DNA from: Pseudomonadota bacterium
GTDB lineage: Bacteria > Pseudomonadota > Alphaproteobacteria > Rhizobiales > Tepidamorphaceae
Assembly (NCBI GenBank): GCA_023435545.1
Contig: JAEYRQ010000615.1
Coordinates: forward strand, 1 to 7,561
Direction: 5' to 3'
Length of the DNA: 7,561 bases
Numbering within the stretch: the first letter of the stretch is position 1; every line of letters starts with the position of its first letter. The translations under genes and the position numbers were made by a program. This document shows positions 5,526 to 7,561 of the stretch, piece after piece. The notes under the pieces are model-generated. The model was given only the letters and a program-made list of their open reading frames with translations, did no database searches and had not been told where the DNA came from.

Positions 5526-7073
5526 TCACATTGTTGCGCCAATGACCCAGGGGGTGAACTCGTTGTCGCCGAACCCAAGCTGCTCGCTCTTCGACTTTTC
5601 GCCCGAAGCGACCCGCAACAGCACGTCGAACACCCGCTGGCCCATCTCCTCGACGCTCACGCCGTGCGAGAGGATCTCGCCGCAATTGACGTCCATGTCC
5701 TCGGCCATCCGCTCGTACATGGCGGTGTTGGTGGCGAGTTTGACGCTGGGCGCCGGCTTGAAGCCGAACACCGAGCCGCGTCCCGTCGTGAAGCAGACAA
5801 TCGTCGCGCCCGAGGCGACCTCGCCGGTGATCGAGGCAGGGTCGTAGCCCGGCGAATCCATGAACACGAAGCCCTTCGTCGTCACCGGCTCGGCATACTT
5901 GTAGACCCCGACGAGGTTGGTGGTCCCGCCCTTGGCGGCCGCGCCGAGCGACTTCTCGAGGATCGTGGTCAGCCCGCCGGCCTTGTTGCCGGGGGAGGGG
6001 TTGTTGTTCATGTTGCCGCCGTTGCGGGCGGTGTAGCCTTCCCACCACTTGATGCGCTCGACCAGTTTCTCGCCCACGGCCCTGTCCGCCGCCCGGCGGG
6101 TGAGCAGGTGCTCGGCCCCGTAGATCTCCGGCGTCTCGGCGAGGATCGCGGTGCCGCCGTTGCGCACCAGGATGTCGGCGGCCACCCCCAGCGCCGGATT
6201 GGCGGTGATGCCCGACCATGCGTCGGAGCCGCCGCACTGGAGCGCCAGCGAAAGGTGTTCCGCCGACACGGTCTCGCGGCGCGCGGCATTGGCGGCAGGC
6301 AGCATCGCCTCGATGCGGCGGACGCCCTCGTCCACCGCCTTGCGGGTGCCGCCCCAGTCCTGGATGGTCATGTGCTGGAAGCGGCTGTCGTCATTGAGCC
6401 CATAGGCATCGATCAGGAAGCGGATCTGGTTGACCTCGCAGCCGAGCCCGACCAGCAGCACGCCGGCGCAGTTCGGGTGCCGGACATAGCCCCACATGGT
6501 GCGCTGCAGGGTGTCGAAGCCCTCGCCGGCATCGGCCAGGCCGCATCCAGTTCCGTGCACGAAGGCGGTCACGCCGTCGACGTTCGGGAAGGCGGCCAGC
6601 CGCTCGGGGGTGAAGTGCGCGGCGATCATGCGTGCGACGGTGGCAGAGCAGTTCACGGTCGAGACGATGCCGATATAGTTGCGGGTCGCGACCCGCCCGT
6701 CGTGGCGGACGATCCCCTGGAACGTCGCCCGCTCTGTCTCCGGCACGAAGTCGGTCGGCCGCGCCTCGGCGCCGAACGCGTAGTCGCGGGAGAAATTGCC
6801 CATGACGCAGTTGTGGGTGTGCACATGATCGCCGGGCGCGATGTCGGAGGCGGCGAAGCCGATAATCTGGCCGTACTTGCGCACCTCCGCCCCGGCCGCA
6901 ATCGGCGCGGTGGCGATCTTGTGGCCGGATGGAATCTCGGCGGCGCAGGTGACATTCTCGCTCGCGATCGACGTGCCGGCGGCAAGCCGGCCGGTCGTCG
7001 TGACGACATTGTCGATGGGGTTGAGACGGACGACGCGCGCCGCCGCCTCGCGGATGGGGGATGTCTCGTTCAC
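5526..7073 (-). CDS. UxaA/GarD family sugar-acid dehydratase
   Basis: The protein is 515 aa, the usual size for altronate (UxaA, about 495) and galactarate (GarD, about 520) dehydratases. These remove water from an aldonate or aldarate to give a 2-keto-3-deoxy acid, using a metal ion. The N-terminal SAF domain (about 14-92) ends in HVHTHN (83-88), as in UxaA (HVHAHN in E. coli). The large C-terminal domain (about 115-515) has GTGCG, GLGCE (209-213), QCGGSD (279-284), the NPSPGNKAGG stretch (358-367) and the TTGRG loop (429-433). Several C-terminal stretches (PNVDGV, EVG/EEMG, the VASGEK end) look closer to GarD, so the substrate is open. The start is GTG at 7073, read as Met, leaving 32 nt after the lactonase gene; upstream codons in this frame overlap that gene and do not look like the family. 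No strong ribosome binding site is seen, which fits translation coupled to the lactonase gene. Confidence 0.92.
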   Translation of the reverse strand: MNETSPIREAAARVVRLNPIDNVVTTTGRLAAGTSIASENVTCAAEIPSGHKIATAPIAAGAEVRKYGQIIGFAASDIAPGDHVHTHNCVMGNFSRDYAFGAEARPTDFVPETERATFQGIVRHDGRVATRNYIGIVSTVNCSATVARMIAAHFTPERLAAFPNVDGVTAFVHGTGCGLADAGEGFDTLQRTMWGYVRHPNCAGVLLVGLGCEVNQIRFLIDAYGLNDDSRFQHMTIQDWGGTRKAVDEGVRRIEAMLPAANAARRETVSAEHLSLALQCGGSDAWSGITANPALGVAADILVRNGGTAILAETPEIYGAEHLLTRRAADRAVGEKLVERIKWWEGYTARNGGNMNNNPSPGNKAGGLTTILEKSLGAAAKGGTTNLVGVYKYAEPVTTKGFVFMDSPGYDPASITGEVASGATIVCFTTGRGSVFGFKPAPSVKLATNTAMYERMAEDMDVNCGEILSHGVSVEEMGQRVFDVLLRVASGEKSKSEQLGFGDNEFTPWVIGATM

Positions 7074-7105
7074 GTCTGTCGTCCGTTTCTGTGGCCGGGG
7101 ATCGC

Positions 7106-7561
7106 TCAGGGGGTCTGCGCCCCGCTGATCCCCACGAAGACCGAATAGAGCGAGCGCGTCGCGGTGATGAACAGCCGGTTGCGCTTGGGCCCGCCGAAGG
7201 TGAGGTTCGACACCATCTCGGGGATGCGGATGATGCCGATGAGCGTCCCGTCCGGCGCGTGGCAATGTATACCGTCCTGTGCGCTGGTCCAGACATTCCC
7301 CTCGACATCCACCCGCATCCCGTCCGGCACGCCCGGCGAGACCTCGGTGAAGACGCGGCCATTGGCGAGCCGGTCGCCTTCGACCTCGAAGACCCGGATG
7401 TGGTGCGGTCCGTCCGGATCGTGGCTGAGGCCGGAATCGGCGATGTAGAGCAGGCGCTCGTCGGGCGAGAAGGCGAGGCCGTTCGGCTTGACGAAGTCGT
7501 CGGCGACGACTGTGACATCCATTGTTGCGGGATCCACCCGGTAGACGAAGCAGCCCTCCTG
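7106..7561 (-). CDS. SMP-30/gluconolactonase-like protein (5' end outside window)
   Basis: The C-terminal 151 residues of a six-bladed beta-propeller lactonase are present, and the frame stays open through the right edge. The opening GCFVYRVDPATMDV, then KPNGLAFSPDERLLYIADSG (25-44), VPDGMRVDVEGNVW (78-91) and the closing LFITATRSLYSV are the classic SMP-30/LRE pattern. N27 of PNG and D80 of PDG fit the metal-binding Asn and Asp of the family; the N-terminal metal Glu would be outside the window. Family members hydrolyse sugar lactones such as gluconolactone to the open acid. Placed directly before a sugar-acid dehydratase with a 32-nt gap, it would supply that enzyme's substrate (inference). 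The GTG at 7537 is an internal Val codon, not the start, because the family pattern continues upstream of it. Confidence 0.92.
   Translation of the reverse strand, partial: QEGCFVYRVDPATMDVTVVADDFVKPNGLAFSPDERLLYIADSGLSHDPDGPHHIRVFEVEGDRLANGRVFTEVSPGVPDGMRVDVEGNVWTSAQDGIHCHAPDGTLIGIIRIPEMVSNLTFGGPKRNRLFITATRSLYSVFVGISGAQTP

Noticed and set aside
5514..7148. A 544-codon open frame on the plus strand, opposite the dehydratase gene
   Set aside because: It is a GC-driven mirror of a well-supported enzyme. Its translation is rich in Arg, Gly, Ala, Asp and His with no domain pattern, and the minus strand holds all the UxaA/GarD motifs.
7106..7537. GTG at 7537 as the start of the lactonase gene
   Set aside because: The codons upstream to the window edge continue the SMP-30 pattern (GCFVYR), so the gene enters from outside and this GTG is an internal Val.

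Overview
This window looks like a piece of a GC-rich proteobacterial chromosome, most likely an alphaproteobacterium (inferred from high third-position GC, the stand-alone TerB-like protein, and the mix of sugar-acid enzymes). It mainly carries a minus-strand carbohydrate-acid catabolic locus. A small plus-strand block containing an Mrr-type restriction endonuclease interrupts that locus.

Layout from right to left, which is the reading direction of most genes. The 3' part of an SMP-30/gluconolactonase-like lactonase (7106-7561, enters from outside the window) is followed 32 nt later by an altronate/galactarate dehydratase family protein (5526-7073, GTG start). Next comes a TerB-like protein with a good promoter of its own (4934-5407). 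Then come a classical SDR dehydrogenase (3995-4801, TTG start) and, 18 nt after it, a class I glutamine amidotransferase domain protein (3245-3976). After the plus-strand block, a thiamine-diphosphate enzyme of the acetolactate synthase family (1-1109) runs off the left edge, again on the minus strand.

The plus-strand block holds a SnoaL/NTF2-like protein (1401-1808) and mrr (2002-2925). By eye, mrr and its flanks (about 1809-3240) are clearly less GC-biased than everything around them. The flanks share a 9-bp direct repeat and contain several dyads. This suggests a defence gene acquired by transfer into the metabolic locus.

How the genes may work together (inference): the lactonase would open a sugar lactone to an aldonate or aldarate, and the UxaA/GarD-type dehydratase would convert that to a 2-keto-3-deoxy acid. 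The SDR could oxidise the sugar, the sugar acid or the keto-deoxy intermediate, and the ThDP enzyme could act on a 2-keto acid or related product. The substrate cannot be named from the sequence. The ThDP gene has a promoter with a 7-7-7 inverted repeat over the -35 and a perfect 12-bp palindrome near the predicted start site, so it is probably controlled by a repressor or activator encoded elsewhere.

I did not find a clearly new multi-gene system. The best leads are a 15-bp hairpin downstream of mrr (2971-3020) that pairs fully only as minus-strand RNA, the operator-like promoter at 1136-1192, and the unresolved substrate of the dehydratase cluster. No tRNA, rRNA, CRISPR array or transposase was seen.
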